Both the position numbers and the translations under genes were made by a program. From the NCBI RefSeq assembly GCF_002914525.1, contig NZ_LODW01000011.1:1-64000 (forward strand): a DNA stretch of 64,000 bases, written 5' to 3'. Below the pieces are notes generated by a model that worked only from the letters and a program-made list of their open reading frames with translations, was not told the DNA's origin and did no database searches. How positions within the stretch are numbered: position 1 is the stretch's first letter; each line of letters begins with the position of its first letter. The DNA comes from Rhizobium hidalgonense (GTDB lineage Bacteria > Pseudomonadota > Alphaproteobacteria > Rhizobiales > Rhizobiaceae). Below, piece by piece: positions 18,369-26,745 of this stretch.

Positions 18369-19220
18369 TCATGCCGCTGCGCGCCATCCGTCGCGGATAA
18401 GGCGGTAGCCTTCGCGATAGACCGATTCAGGTGTCTCGGAGAAGTCGCGCCAGACCTTTGTCGCGGCGGCAAGATCCTTGAGGGCGCGACCGAACGCCTC
18501 GATTGTCAACCATCCATCGTAACCGCTTGCGCGCAGCGCCCCGAATGTTTCCGCCCATGGAATGTTGCCACGCCCTGGTACGCCGCGGTCGTTCTCCGAA
18601 ATATGGACATGCACGATGCGTTCACTGTTTCGCGTGAAGGCGCCGATCGGATCGGCTTCTTCGATATTGCTGTGGAAGGTGTCGTACATGGCGCGGATAT
18701 TCGGATGTCCTATTGAGTCGATATGGCTCGCAAGGTCGTCCATCGTGTTGAACAGATAACATTCGAAGCGGTTGAGCGCCTCAAGTCCGATGGTCACGCC
18801 ATGTTTTGCTGCATGATCGCCGATCGCACGTTGCGAGGAAATTGAACGCTTGAGTTCAGCCGCGGTCGGCCCACTGCCAGAAAATTTTCCGAGCGTCGAA
18901 TGTAGCGGCCCGCTCAGCATCGTTGCGCCCAGGGCATCGCTGCAGTCGATTGCCCATTTCACGTAGTCGATGCCACGCCTGCGGGTTGCGGCGTCGGGAG
19001 CGATCAGGTTCATCTCGGAGTCGCCAATGGCGGAGACGGCGGTTCGTTCCAGGCCGAGCCGGTCCAGCAAGGTTCCCAGCCGCCGGTAGTCGTCCAGTGT
19101 GCCCGAAAAGACGGGGATTTCGACGCCATCGAACCCCGTCGCCTTAATATCGCGTAACAGTGCCTCGTGACTGCGGTCGACGCTTGTCGTCCAGAGGAAC
19201 ATGCACATGCCGATCTTCAT
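18369..19220 (-). CDS. Sugar phosphate isomerase/epimerase (tagatose 3-epimerase-like)
   Basis: A 283-residue TIM-barrel protein of the xylose isomerase-like (AP endonuclease 2) superfamily, closest in look to D-tagatose/D-psicose 3-epimerases. The metal-binding quartet can be placed in GLEALNRFECYLFNT (Glu), MYDTFHSNIEEAD (Asp and His), HVHISENDRGVPGRGNIPW (His, with the family GRGxIPW) and WLTIEAFG (Glu). It is divergent from the epimerase/enolase operon that starts at 19526; two TGGTnnnACCA-like sites lie between, so both directions may share control. The sugar or acid substrate cannot be told from sequence. Confidence 0.87.
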   Translation of the reverse strand: MKIGMCMFLWTTSVDRSHEALLRDIKATGFDGVEIPVFSGTLDDYRRLGTLLDRLGLERTAVSAIGDSEMNLIAPDAATRRRGIDYVKWAIDCSDALGATMLSGPLHSTLGKFSGSGPTAAELKRSISSQRAIGDHAAKHGVTIGLEALNRFECYLFNTMDDLASHIDSIGHPNIRAMYDTFHSNIEEADPIGAFTRNSERIVHVHISENDRGVPGRGNIPWAETFGALRASGYDGWLTIEAFGRALKDLAAATKVWRDFSETPESVYREGYRLIRDGWRAAA

Positions 19221-19277
19221 TTCTCTCCCCTCGGCTTGCGGCCACTACGTCGGCGACATCAGCGGCGTTCCCAAATC

Positions 19278-19288
19278 TGGTCATACCA
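19278..19288. promoter_or_regulatory. FadR-type palindrome TGGTCATACCA
   Basis: A perfect TGGT-n3-ACCA palindrome preceded by AAATC, in the divergent region between two epimerase genes. E. coli FadR sites have the same core. The local FadR-type GntR protein (21635-22327) is the probable reader. Confidence 0.65.
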
Positions 19289-19370
19289 AAAATGCGAAAC
19301 TAGTCAAGCCGCCGCGCGGCCACGCGGAAGGTCAGATTTCGAATTAACCTGCAAAATTCGGCGAAAAATC

Positions 19371-19381
19371 TGGTCATAGCA
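19371..19381. promoter_or_regulatory. Second FadR-type site TGGTCATAGCA
   Basis: Shares AAATCTGGTCATA with the site 93 bp upstream and differs from the palindrome by one base (AGCA for ACCA). It lies about 145 bp before the start of the epimerase-enolase operon. Confidence 0.5.
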
Positions 19382-19525
19382 AGGGAATTCCAGGGTTATG
19401 AGGCCGCCTTGCGGAGGCTGGGAATTTGCGTTAGACCTTTCAGATAATAACAATTGGCCAAACCAGATTGCCAGAGATAGGGTGGCGTTTTGACGCCAAA
19501 TGACGCAACCGTCTAGGAGGACCCC

Positions 19526-20416
19526 ATGCATCTTTCGACGCACAACTGGATGCGGGCTGAACCGCTCGCTGTGACGCTGAGGCGTATCAAGAAATACGGC
19601 TACGAGAGCATCGAGATTTCCGGCGAGCCGACACAATACGACGTAAAGGACACGCGTGCCCTGCTGAAGGAGCACGGCATCCGCTGTTGGGGCGCTGTTA
19701 CGCTGACGCTCGGCGAGCGAAATCTTGCTGCCCGGGATGAAGGGCAGCGCGCCAAGTCGGTCGACTATGTCAAGAGCGTTATCACCATGGTCAGCGAGCT
19801 CGAGGGCGAGATCCTCACGCTTGTGCCGGCGACCGTCGGCAAGGTGGTGCCGGATGGAACAGAGGAGGAGGAGTGGGCATGGGTGGTGGATGCCACGAGG
19901 GAGTGTTTTGCCCATGCCCAAAAGAGGGGCGTGCGCATTGCCGTCGAGCCGCTCAACCGTTTCGAGACCTATTTCTTCAACCGTGCCGCGCAAGCGCTGG
20001 CGCTCGCCGATGCCGTCAGCCCCGAATGCGGGGTCTGCCTGGATGCCTTCCACCTGAACATCGAAGAAGAAGACATGTATGAGGCGATCCGGCTCGCCGG
20101 AAAGCGCCTGTTCGACTTCCACGTCGCCGATAACAATCGTTTCGCCGCCGGCCTCGGCCACCTCGACTGGCCGAAGATCATCGGCACGCTGAAGGAGATC
20201 GGTTACGACGGTGCCGTCACCAACGAATTCGTCGCTCCGGTTGACCGGACGCCTGCCACCAAATATCCCGACATGGTCGAGCGCAACCCCGTCGACATCC
20301 CCCCGGAACAGCTGAAATTTATCCAGGATCACGGCTCGAGCCTGCTCACCGAGAAATTCTACGACGATCAGATGCGGATCACCGCCGAGACGATCCTGCC
20401 ACTGATCAAGCAATGA
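19526..20416 (+). CDS. Sugar phosphate isomerase/epimerase
   Basis: A 296-residue TIM-barrel protein of the xylose isomerase-like superfamily, first gene of a four-gene operon. Metal ligand segments of the tagatose 3-epimerase type are present: IAVEPLNRFETYFFN (Glu), VCLDAFHLNIEEEDMY (Asp, His), FDFHVADNNRFAAGLGHLDW (His) and AVTNEF (Glu). The start is well set by AGGAGG 5 bases before the ATG. It resembles but is distinct from the divergent epimerase at 18369-19220; both have the E-D-H-E pattern, so they may act on successive intermediates. The operon also encodes an enolase-superfamily enzyme, a GntR regulator and a hydroxyacid dehydrogenase, which points to an acid-sugar or polyol substrate. 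Confidence 0.88.
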   Translation: MHLSTHNWMRAEPLAVTLRRIKKYGYESIEISGEPTQYDVKDTRALLKEHGIRCWGAVTLTLGERNLAARDEGQRAKSVDYVKSVITMVSELEGEILTLVPATVGKVVPDGTEEEEWAWVVDATRECFAHAQKRGVRIAVEPLNRFETYFFNRAAQALALADAVSPECGVCLDAFHLNIEEEDMYEAIRLAGKRLFDFHVADNNRFAAGLGHLDWPKIIGTLKEIGYDGAVTNEFVAPVDRTPATKYPDMVERNPVDIPPEQLKFIQDHGSSLLTEKFYDDQMRITAETILPLIKQ

Positions 20417-20462
20417 ACGGGTAGACATATGCGGGCGGCCGGGAGGAACGGGGATCCGAGAC

Positions 20463-21632
20463 ATGCGTATCAAGACCGTAGAGGCATGGTGGGTTAAGAT
20501 TCCCATCGAGGCGAGCCGCCAGCACCGCAGCGACTTCGGCCGGCTGACGACCTTCGATAGTGCGATCCTGCGGATCGAAACGAGCGATGGCATCGTGGGT
20601 TGGGGAGAGGGCAAGAATGCCGCGGGCAGTGCGGGCAGCTATGGCACGCTGGTGCACATGATCAATCACGAGGTAGGGCCGAAACTCATCGGCCGCGATC
20701 CTGCCGACATCTCCAGCATATGGGAGATGCTCTATAACGGCGTACGCCACGAGACGGCGGCGACTTCGGGTCACGCGATGCCGGAGATGGCGCGGCGCGG
20801 CCTTTCCGTCGCGGCAATTAGCGCGGTTGATATCGCACTCTGGGACATTCTCGGCAAGTCGCTCGGCGTCCCGGTCTGGAAGCTGCTGGGTGGCCGCAAG
20901 GCCGACAGGTTGCCCGCCTATGCCTCGGGTGGTTGGGAGAGCGCGGAGAGGATCGGCGAGCAGCTCCGGTCCTATATTGCGGCCGGCGGTTTCAAGTCAG
21001 TCAAGATGCGCGTTGGCGCGATGGATCGTGCGCCGCATGTCTCGGCAGCGCGCGTGCGTGCGGCTCGCAAAGCGGTCGGCCCCGACGTCGACTTGATGGT
21101 CGATGCGCACGGCACCTATACTGTTGCCGAAGCGAAGCGCTTCATCCAGATGGTTGCGGACTGCGATCTCGCCTGGTTCGAGGAGCCGGTGATCGCCGAT
21201 GACAAGCCCGGCATGGCGGAGGTTCGCGCGGCTGGGAACGTGCCGATCGCTGCCGGCGAGAGCGAGGCGACGCGTTTTGCCTTCCGAGATCTTGCCATGC
21301 TCCGGGCCGCCGACATATTCCAGCCCGATCCGGCCTTCTGCGGTGGCATTACGGAAGCGATGCGCATCAGTTCGCTCGCAAGCGCCTTCAACCTGCGTTT
21401 CGCACCGCATCTTTGGGCCGGGGCGCCCTGCTTCTTTTCTGGTCTGCACTTGTGCGCGGCCTCTCCGGCAAGTTTTATCATTGAATATTCCCTTGGCGCA
21501 AATCCGATGATCCATGATCTCGTCGAGGACACTGTGTCCGTAAAGGACGGTATGATAGAGATCCCGGACAGACCTGGCCTGGGCTTCACGATCAATCAGC
21601 GGGTCCTGGAGACTCACGCGCAAAGACAGTGA
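20463..21632 (+). CDS. Mandelate racemase/muconate lactonizing enzyme family protein (acid-sugar dehydratase-like)
   Basis: A 389-residue enolase-superfamily enzyme. Metal ligands are Asp214 (LMVDAHGTYT), the Glu of WFEEPV (240/241) and Glu266 (IAAGESEATR). The catalytic His316 (RFAPHLWAG) pairs with Asp289 (FQPDPAFCGG); the 27-residue spacing equals that of the His-Asp dyad in mandelate racemase. The second-strand catalytic motif is K181-M-R183 rather than the K-x-K of mandelate racemase, so the base on that side would be different. Family members with the dyad commonly dehydrate sugar acids. It lies 46 bp after the epimerase gene and overlaps or abuts the GntR gene, so the unit is one operon. 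The substrate is unknown. Confidence 0.88.
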   Translation: MRIKTVEAWWVKIPIEASRQHRSDFGRLTTFDSAILRIETSDGIVGWGEGKNAAGSAGSYGTLVHMINHEVGPKLIGRDPADISSIWEMLYNGVRHETAATSGHAMPEMARRGLSVAAISAVDIALWDILGKSLGVPVWKLLGGRKADRLPAYASGGWESAERIGEQLRSYIAAGGFKSVKMRVGAMDRAPHVSAARVRAARKAVGPDVDLMVDAHGTYTVAEAKRFIQMVADCDLAWFEEPVIADDKPGMAEVRAAGNVPIAAGESEATRFAFRDLAMLRAADIFQPDPAFCGGITEAMRISSLASAFNLRFAPHLWAGAPCFFSGLHLCAASPASFIIEYSLGANPMIHDLVEDTVSVKDGMIEIPDRPGLGFTINQRVLETHAQRQ

Positions 21633-21634
21633 CG

Positions 21635-22327
21635 ATGAAAGAAAATTCCCTCCTCTCCGATCTCGCGGCCTATCTTTTCTCGAACTCGAGCGACAACGGT
21701 CGCACGCCATCGGAGCGCGAGCTTGCGGAGCATTTCACCGTCAGCCGGGGACAGATTCGCGAGGCACTGGCGATCCTGGAGGCAATGCGCATCGTCGAGC
21801 GCCGAGCCAAGTCGGGCATCTATCTGACGACCACGGAGGCGAGCGTGGAGGCAATGGCGCTTTTTGCCCGCGCCGGCGTTCCGCTTGATCCCATCCTGAT
21901 CTACGAGACCGTGGAGCTTCGCAAGATCCATGAGATCAAGGCCGCGGAACTTGCCTGCAATCGGGCGACGGAGGAGAATTACAGGCGCTTGCGCGATATA
22001 CTCGCCGCGTCCGAGGCGAAGCTTGCCGGGGGCGAGGGGCTGGCGCGCGAGGACCGCGATTTCCATCTGGAGATCGTCCGAGCCACCAAGAACAGCGTCT
22101 TTTATCGGGTGTGCAGCGTCTATTACGTCATGGGCGAGCACCGGCTGCCGATTTATTTTGCCGATTCCGCCCGAAGCCGGCGCTCGCACGAGGAGCATAT
22201 TCGCATCTACGAGGCGCTGCTTGCCCGAGACGGCAATCTCGCCCAGGCGCTGATGAGCGCGCATCTTCAAGGTGCGGAAAGCTATTGGAAGGGGCTTATC
22301 GGCGGGCCAGCGACAGCGGCTGGATAG
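21635..22327 (+). CDS. GntR family regulator, FadR/FCD type
   Basis: A regulator of 230 residues with an N-terminal winged helix (TPSERELAEHFTVSRGQIRE, residues about 22-75) and a C-terminal FCD domain whose metal-type ligands are visible in EDRDFHLEIV, SHEEHIRIYEAL and MSAHLQGAE. The ATG at 21635 lies 2 bp after the preceding stop; a GTG at 21629 that overlaps the stop as GTGA is an alternative giving two more residues. Because it is encoded in the operon preceded by TGGTnnnACCA sites, and FadR-type GntR proteins read such sites, it is probably the local repressor, including of the ABC importer whose promoter region carries the same motif. Confidence 0.9.
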   Translation: MKENSLLSDLAAYLFSNSSDNGRTPSERELAEHFTVSRGQIREALAILEAMRIVERRAKSGIYLTTTEASVEAMALFARAGVPLDPILIYETVELRKIHEIKAAELACNRATEENYRRLRDILAASEAKLAGGEGLAREDRDFHLEIVRATKNSVFYRVCSVYYVMGEHRLPIYFADSARSRRSHEEHIRIYEALLARDGNLAQALMSAHLQGAESYWKGLIGGPATAAG

Positions 22328-22348
22328 GCGCAACCGGCGGGGAGGTCG

Positions 22349-23323
22349 ATGAGCTTCATCTTTTCCACACATCCCCTGCACCCCGCGGCCAAGGCCATGC
22401 TTGAGGGGGCGGGTGATCTGCGGGTGGCTTCGGCGCCCGAACCCGAAACCTTGCTGCGAGAAGGGCGCGGCGCCGGTATCGTCGTAGTGCGGGCGCCGAT
22501 CCCGCCGGCCTTCTTCGAGGATGCGCCGGCGCTTCGCGCGGCGATCCGCCATGGTGCAGGCCTCGACATGGTGCCAATGGAGGCGGCGACCCGCGCCGGC
22601 GTGCTTGTCGCCAACGTCCCGGGCGCCAATGCCTCGACTGTCGCCGAGCACGTCTTCCTCGTGACACTGGCCCTGCTTCGGCGCTTCCGCCTGATGGACC
22701 GCGAACTGCGTCAGAACGGCTGGGTGGCGGGCCGCGCCCAATCGGACGCGGCCGTCGACCTCGCCGGCCGCACCATGGGCATCGTCGGCATGGGCAATGT
22801 CGGCAAGGCGATCTTCCAGATCGCGAAATTCGGTTTCGGCCTGGAGGTGGTCGCCACCAGCCGGTCGCCGGAAAGCGTGCCGGACGGCGTGCGTTTCCTG
22901 ACGATAGATGAGCTTGTTGCGACGGCCGACATCGTGGTGCTCTGCTGCCCGTTGACGCCGGAGACGACCGGCTTGCTCAATGCCGGTCGCATCGGGCGCA
23001 TGAAGCCCGCGGCCATTCTGGTCAACGTCTCGCGCGGCCCCGTGATCGATGATGCGGCGTTGATCGAGGCGCTGCGCGATGGCCGCATCGGCGGAGCAGC
23101 GCTCGACGTCTTCGCAACGCAGCCGCTGCCGCTCGACCATCCCTATTTCGGCTTTGACAACGTCATCGTCACGCCGCATCTCGCCGGTCTGACGGAAGAG
23201 AGCATGATGCGCATGGGAACAGGTGCGGCGAGCGAAGCCCTGCGCGTCATCAAGGGCGACTTGCCCGTTAATTTGCGCAATCCCGAAGTGGTAGAACATT
23301 ACCGCCGGCGCTTTCCCGCATAG
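22349..23323 (+). CDS. D-2-hydroxyacid dehydrogenase (NAD-dependent)
   Basis: A 324-residue member of the D-isomer 2-hydroxyacid dehydrogenase family, normal length. The nucleotide fold has TMGIVGMGNVGKAIFQ, followed by a Thr-Ser-Arg (VVATSRSPE) where NAD-specific members have Asp, so NADP use is possible. Catalytic residues are the Arg in VNVSRGPVIDDAAL, a Glu further on, and the His in VTPHLAGLTEES. It is the last gene of the epimerase-enolase-GntR operon, 21 bp after the GntR stop. It would interconvert a 2-oxo acid and a D-2-hydroxy acid made in the pathway. Confidence 0.9.
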   Translation: MSFIFSTHPLHPAAKAMLEGAGDLRVASAPEPETLLREGRGAGIVVVRAPIPPAFFEDAPALRAAIRHGAGLDMVPMEAATRAGVLVANVPGANASTVAEHVFLVTLALLRRFRLMDRELRQNGWVAGRAQSDAAVDLAGRTMGIVGMGNVGKAIFQIAKFGFGLEVVATSRSPESVPDGVRFLTIDELVATADIVVLCCPLTPETTGLLNAGRIGRMKPAAILVNVSRGPVIDDAALIEALRDGRIGGAALDVFATQPLPLDHPYFGFDNVIVTPHLAGLTEESMMRMGTGAASEALRVIKGDLPVNLRNPEVVEHYRRRFPA

Positions 23324-23402
23324 CGCCTCGTCGCGACAACTCGAAACGCTCGCTGCCCCTGCCGTGCCGCCGAGACCGCTGGCATCCTTCGGACCGATCA
23401 GG

Positions 23403-24479
23403 TCAGCCCGCGTGCCGCAGGCTGACGCCGCTTCCGGCGTCAAACAGCACGACCCTTTCCGGATTCCACGAAAAGCGAACCTCATCCTCGATCCGCAGCA
23501 CCGTCTGTGTCGGCACGGTCGCGTGGATGAACTTCTCGCCGGTGCGCAACGTCACGATCTTTTCGACGCCATGGTTTTCCACGTCGTGCACCCGTGCTTC
23601 CCCTGGCGCGCCGCTGTCGAGAAAAATGTCCTCCGGGCGGATGCCGAAGGTGAGCGGACGACCGTCCGTCGCGCTTGCGTGGCCGTTGCCGAACGGCAGC
23701 CGATAGCCCTCGCTGGCCACTGCCTCGCCGCCGGCGAGCGTGCCGGTGATCAGGTTCATCGGCGGTGAACCGACGGCGCGCGCGACGAAGGTGTTGACCG
23801 GATTCCGGTAGATCTCCTGCGGTGTTCCGGTCTGCACCAGCTGACCGTTGTTCAGGACGCCGATCTTGTCGCCCATCGACATGGCCTCGATCTGGTCGTG
23901 GGTGACGAAGAGGAAGGTGGCGCCGAGGTTCATCTGCAGGTTCTTCAACTCCGTGCGGAGTGCTTCGCGAAGCTTCGCGTCGAGCGCCGATAGCGGCTCG
24001 TCCATCAGGAACACGCGCGGCTTGCGCACGATGGCACGGCCGATCGATACGCGCTGCATCTCGCCCCCCGACAGCCGGTCAGTCTTGCGGTCGAGCAGAT
24101 GCTCGATGCGCAGGGTCTTCGCAACCCGAGCGACGCGTTCCTTGATTTCCTCTGGCTCAATGCGGCGGATACGGGATTTTAATGGAAATTCCAGGTTCTC
24201 CCGCACCGTATAGCGCGGGTAAAGCGAGTATTGCTGGAGCACCAGGGCCACGTCGCGCTCGGCGGCACCCCAGTCGGCGACATCGTGCCCGTCGATGAAG
24301 ATCTGGCCTGCGGTCGGCTTCTCGAGACCGGCGATCAGGCGCAGCGTCGTCGTCTTGCCGGCGCCGGTCTGCCCGAGCAGCACGAAGAACTCGCCGTCAG
24401 CAATGTCGATGTTCAAGTTTTTCAGCGCCGTGTGGCTGCCGAAGGTCTTGGTGATGCCCTTGAGTTCGATATGCGCCAT
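23403..24479 (-). CDS. Sugar ABC transporter ATP-binding protein (second of two)
   Basis: A 358-residue MalK/UgpC-type ATPase. It has Walker A GQTGAGKTTT, signature LSGGEMQRVSIGRAI, Walker B RVFLMDEPLSALDAKLRE and a C-terminal TOBE-type regulatory region. The start ATG shares one base with the stop of the other ATPase gene (TGATG). Two different ATPase genes in tandem are unusual for this transporter class, where a homodimer is common, but are known for the rhizobial sn-glycerol-3-phosphate (glpST) type systems. It ends an operon that begins with the binding protein at 29116. Confidence 0.93.
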   Translation of the reverse strand: MAHIELKGITKTFGSHTALKNLNIDIADGEFFVLLGQTGAGKTTTLRLIAGLEKPTAGQIFIDGHDVADWGAAERDVALVLQQYSLYPRYTVRENLEFPLKSRIRRIEPEEIKERVARVAKTLRIEHLLDRKTDRLSGGEMQRVSIGRAIVRKPRVFLMDEPLSALDAKLREALRTELKNLQMNLGATFLFVTHDQIEAMSMGDKIGVLNNGQLVQTGTPQEIYRNPVNTFVARAVGSPPMNLITGTLAGGEAVASEGYRLPFGNGHASATDGRPLTFGIRPEDIFLDSGAPGEARVHDVENHGVEKIVTLRTGEKFIHATVPTQTVLRIEDEVRFSWNPERVVLFDAGSGVSLRHAG

Positions 24480-25588
24480 CAGAGTCTGATCCCCAGCGAC
24501 GAGCCGGTCGCCGTGTTGAAGAAATGTGCCTGGGCGGGGTCGATGCGTGCCCAGACGGCTTCGCCGGGACCAGGCACGAAACCGCTCTTGGTCCGCGCCC
24601 TGATCATCTGCTGGCCGACCTTCAGGTCCACGATGTCGTGGGAGCCGAGTGGCTCGATAATATGCGCCTCGACCGGCACGAAGCCCTCACGTGCCTCCCG
24701 TGAAACGATCACGCCCTCAGGCCGCACCCCGAGTGTCAGCTTGCCGTTCTCGGCCCTTGCGTCGGAGAGGCGGTTAGCCAGCACGGCGGGGAACTCGAAG
24801 CCCGTCGTCCCGTCGCCGACCTGCACGCTGGTATGGCTGCCCGTTTCGCTGACGCTTGCCGGCGCCATGTTCATGACCGGGCTTCCGACGAACTGGGCGA
24901 CGAACGTGTTGGCGGGTTGCGCGTAAACCTCTTCCGGCGTGCCGACTTGCTGCAGGATACCCTCGTGCATGATGACGATGCGGTCGGCGAGCGACATGGC
25001 CTCCACCTGATCATGCGTTACGTAGATCGTGGTTGAACCCTGCTTGATGTGCAGACGCTTGATTTCCGCCCGCATCTCCTCGCGCAGCTTCGCGTCCAGC
25101 GCACCGATCGGCTCGTCCATCAGCATGGCCTTTGGCCGTCGCACCAGCGCACGGCCGATCGCGACACGTTGCATATCGCCGCCTGACAGCGCCGAAGGCT
25201 TGCGGGACAGCAACTCGGTGATGCGCAGAACCGCGGCGATTTCCCGGACCGCCTTATCGACATCGGCGCGGCTCATCCGGGTGGCCCGGAGCGGGAAGGC
25301 GATGTTCTCGTAAACCGTCATGTGCGGATAGAGCGAGAAGGATTGGAACACCATGGCGATGTCCCTGCCGGATGCTTTGATATGCTTGACCGGCTGCCCG
25401 TCGATCAGAATGTCGCCTTCGTCGATCGTCTCCAGGCCCGCGACGGCGCGCAATGTCGTCGTCTTGCCGCAGCCCGATTGTCCGAGCAGCACGATGAACT
25501 CGTTATCGGCAATGGCGAGATTAAGGTCTTTGATGACCTGGACGGCACCGAAATATTTCTGGATAGCGCGAAGCTCGATCTGCGTCAT
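24479..25588 (-). CDS. Sugar ABC transporter ATP-binding protein (first of two)
   Basis: A 369-residue ABC ATPase with Walker A GQSGCGKTTT, Q-loop AMVFQSFSLYPHMTVYENI, signature LSGGDMQRVAIGRAL and Walker B KAMLMDEPIGALDAKLRE, followed by a regulatory domain (GVRPEGVIVSREAREG). It probably pairs with the following ATPase as a heterodimer powering the two permeases. It starts in an ATGA overlap with the preceding 67-residue membrane protein gene, so the operon is tightly packed. Confidence 0.93.
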   Translation of the reverse strand: MTQIELRAIQKYFGAVQVIKDLNLAIADNEFIVLLGQSGCGKTTTLRAVAGLETIDEGDILIDGQPVKHIKASGRDIAMVFQSFSLYPHMTVYENIAFPLRATRMSRADVDKAVREIAAVLRITELLSRKPSALSGGDMQRVAIGRALVRRPKAMLMDEPIGALDAKLREEMRAEIKRLHIKQGSTTIYVTHDQVEAMSLADRIVIMHEGILQQVGTPEEVYAQPANTFVAQFVGSPVMNMAPASVSETGSHTSVQVGDGTTGFEFPAVLANRLSDARAENGKLTLGVRPEGVIVSREAREGFVPVEAHIIEPLGSHDIVDLKVGQQMIRARTKSGFVPGPGEAVWARIDPAQAHFFNTATGSSLGIRL

Positions 25589-25788
25589 GACTGGCTGCCT
25601 TCGTCTGGACGTGCGTCCCGGGGGATTTTGGTCGTCACCATGAAGGCGATCAGTCCGACGAGCGTCATCGTCATGCCGTAGCGGTGCAGAAACAGGTTCC
25701 AGGGCTGGCAGAGCGCGACGATCCCCAAGATCATCAGATACTGCGAACCGGGTTCGAGATATTTCTGGTTAAGGGCGCGCAAGGTCAT
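25585..25788 (-). CDS. 67-residue membrane protein of the ABC operon
   Basis: A small gene that begins MTLRALNQKYLEPGSQYL and contains two hydrophobic stretches, ILGIVALCQPWNLFLHRYG and MTLVGLIAFMVTT, before a charged tail (RDARPDEGSQS). It is joined to both neighbours by 4-base ATGA overlaps, which is strong evidence that it is translated. The longer frame that runs into the permease gene is an artefact. Small membrane proteins (for example DUF2160 in glp-type operons) occupy the same place between permease and ATPase genes in related rhizobial importers; whether this one belongs to that family I cannot tell. It may be a transporter accessory subunit. Confidence 0.75.
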   Translation of the reverse strand: MTLRALNQKYLEPGSQYLMILGIVALCQPWNLFLHRYGMTMTLVGLIAFMVTTKIPRDARPDEGSQS

Positions 25789-26744
25789 TTGCGGATCGCT
25801 CCGAAGCTCATGCCGCGCAGGAGATGGTTCCTGAGCAGGAAGGTGAAGATCGCGACCGGTAGCAGGAACAGGAACGTACCGGCCGCAATGACCGTCCAAT
25901 CCGGCAGGCCGGAGCCGACCTGGCTCGGAATGAAGGGTGGAGCGGTTTGCGCCCGCCGGTTCGTCATGATCAGCGCAAATGCATATTCGTTCCAGGCCGT
26001 GATGAAGCAGAAGACCGCGGTCGCGGCGATCCCCGTCGCCGCTTCCGGGATGACGATCTTGAAAAACGCCTCCATCCGCGTGTAGCCGTCGACGAGCGCG
26101 GCCTCCTCGTATTCCTTCGGGATCTCGTCGATGAAGCCCTTCATCAGCCAGACGGAGAAGGAAAGGTTGAAGGCCGTGTAGAGGATGATGAGGCCCCAAT
26201 GCGTGTCGTTGAGGCCAACGGTGCGGTACATCAGGAACATCGGGATCGCCACGACGACGGGCGGCAGCATGCGCGTCGACAAGATGAAGAAGAGAAGGTC
26301 AGCCTCCCCTTTTACTCGGAAGCGCGAGAAACCATAGGCGGTGAAGGTTCCCATGCCGACTGCCAGGACCGTTGAGGTGATGGCGACGATCAGCGAGTTC
26401 ATGAAGCGGTTCGGATAGCCGGATGGCTGCACCTCGCCGCGGCCGGAGCGGACGATCTTCTCACCACCGTCGAACACCATCCGCTCCCACCAGGGGGCGG
26501 CGCCATATTCTTCGGGGGTCGGCACGCCACGCAGCTGCGAGCGCTTGGTGAAGAGCTTCACGAAAGGCGATAGCTCCGGCTCGAAGAGCACTGTCGGCGG
26601 AATGGTTGTGGCGAGGTTGCGCGGCTTGAAGGCTGTCGAGGTGATCCAGTAGATCGGCGCCAGGAAAATCAGCGTAATGACAAGTACGGCGGCGATTGCG
26701 ACCCGGTTCAGCGCGCGTTCGGAGCGGGTTTGGACGGCGGCCAT
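25785..26744 (-). CDS. Carbohydrate ABC transporter permease (MalG-type)
   Basis: A 319-residue inner-membrane permease with six predicted helices (VAIAAVLVITLIFLAPIYWI at residues about 12-32; SLIVAITSTVLAVGMGTFTA; LFFILSTRMLPPVVVAIPMF; and others). The coupling loop EYEEAALVDGYTRMEAFFKI has the EAA signature of binding-protein-dependent permeases. A long loop between helix 1 and 2 (about 80 residues) is larger than in MalG. It starts 1 bp after the other permease gene ends. Confidence 0.93.
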   Translation of the reverse strand: MAAVQTRSERALNRVAIAAVLVITLIFLAPIYWITSTAFKPRNLATTIPPTVLFEPELSPFVKLFTKRSQLRGVPTPEEYGAAPWWERMVFDGGEKIVRSGRGEVQPSGYPNRFMNSLIVAITSTVLAVGMGTFTAYGFSRFRVKGEADLLFFILSTRMLPPVVVAIPMFLMYRTVGLNDTHWGLIILYTAFNLSFSVWLMKGFIDEIPKEYEEAALVDGYTRMEAFFKIVIPEAATGIAATAVFCFITAWNEYAFALIMTNRRAQTAPPFIPSQVGSGLPDWTVIAAGTFLFLLPVAIFTFLLRNHLLRGMSFGAIRK

Positions 26745-26745
26745 C

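Noticed and set aside
19304..20614. 436-residue minus-strand frame across the first epimerase operon
   Set aside because: It runs opposite a clear epimerase and across its promoter region; no domain is visible.
21614..23485. 623-residue minus-strand frame opposite the GntR and hydroxyacid dehydrogenase genes
   Set aside because: Both plus-strand genes have complete conserved domains; the opposite frame shows no motif.
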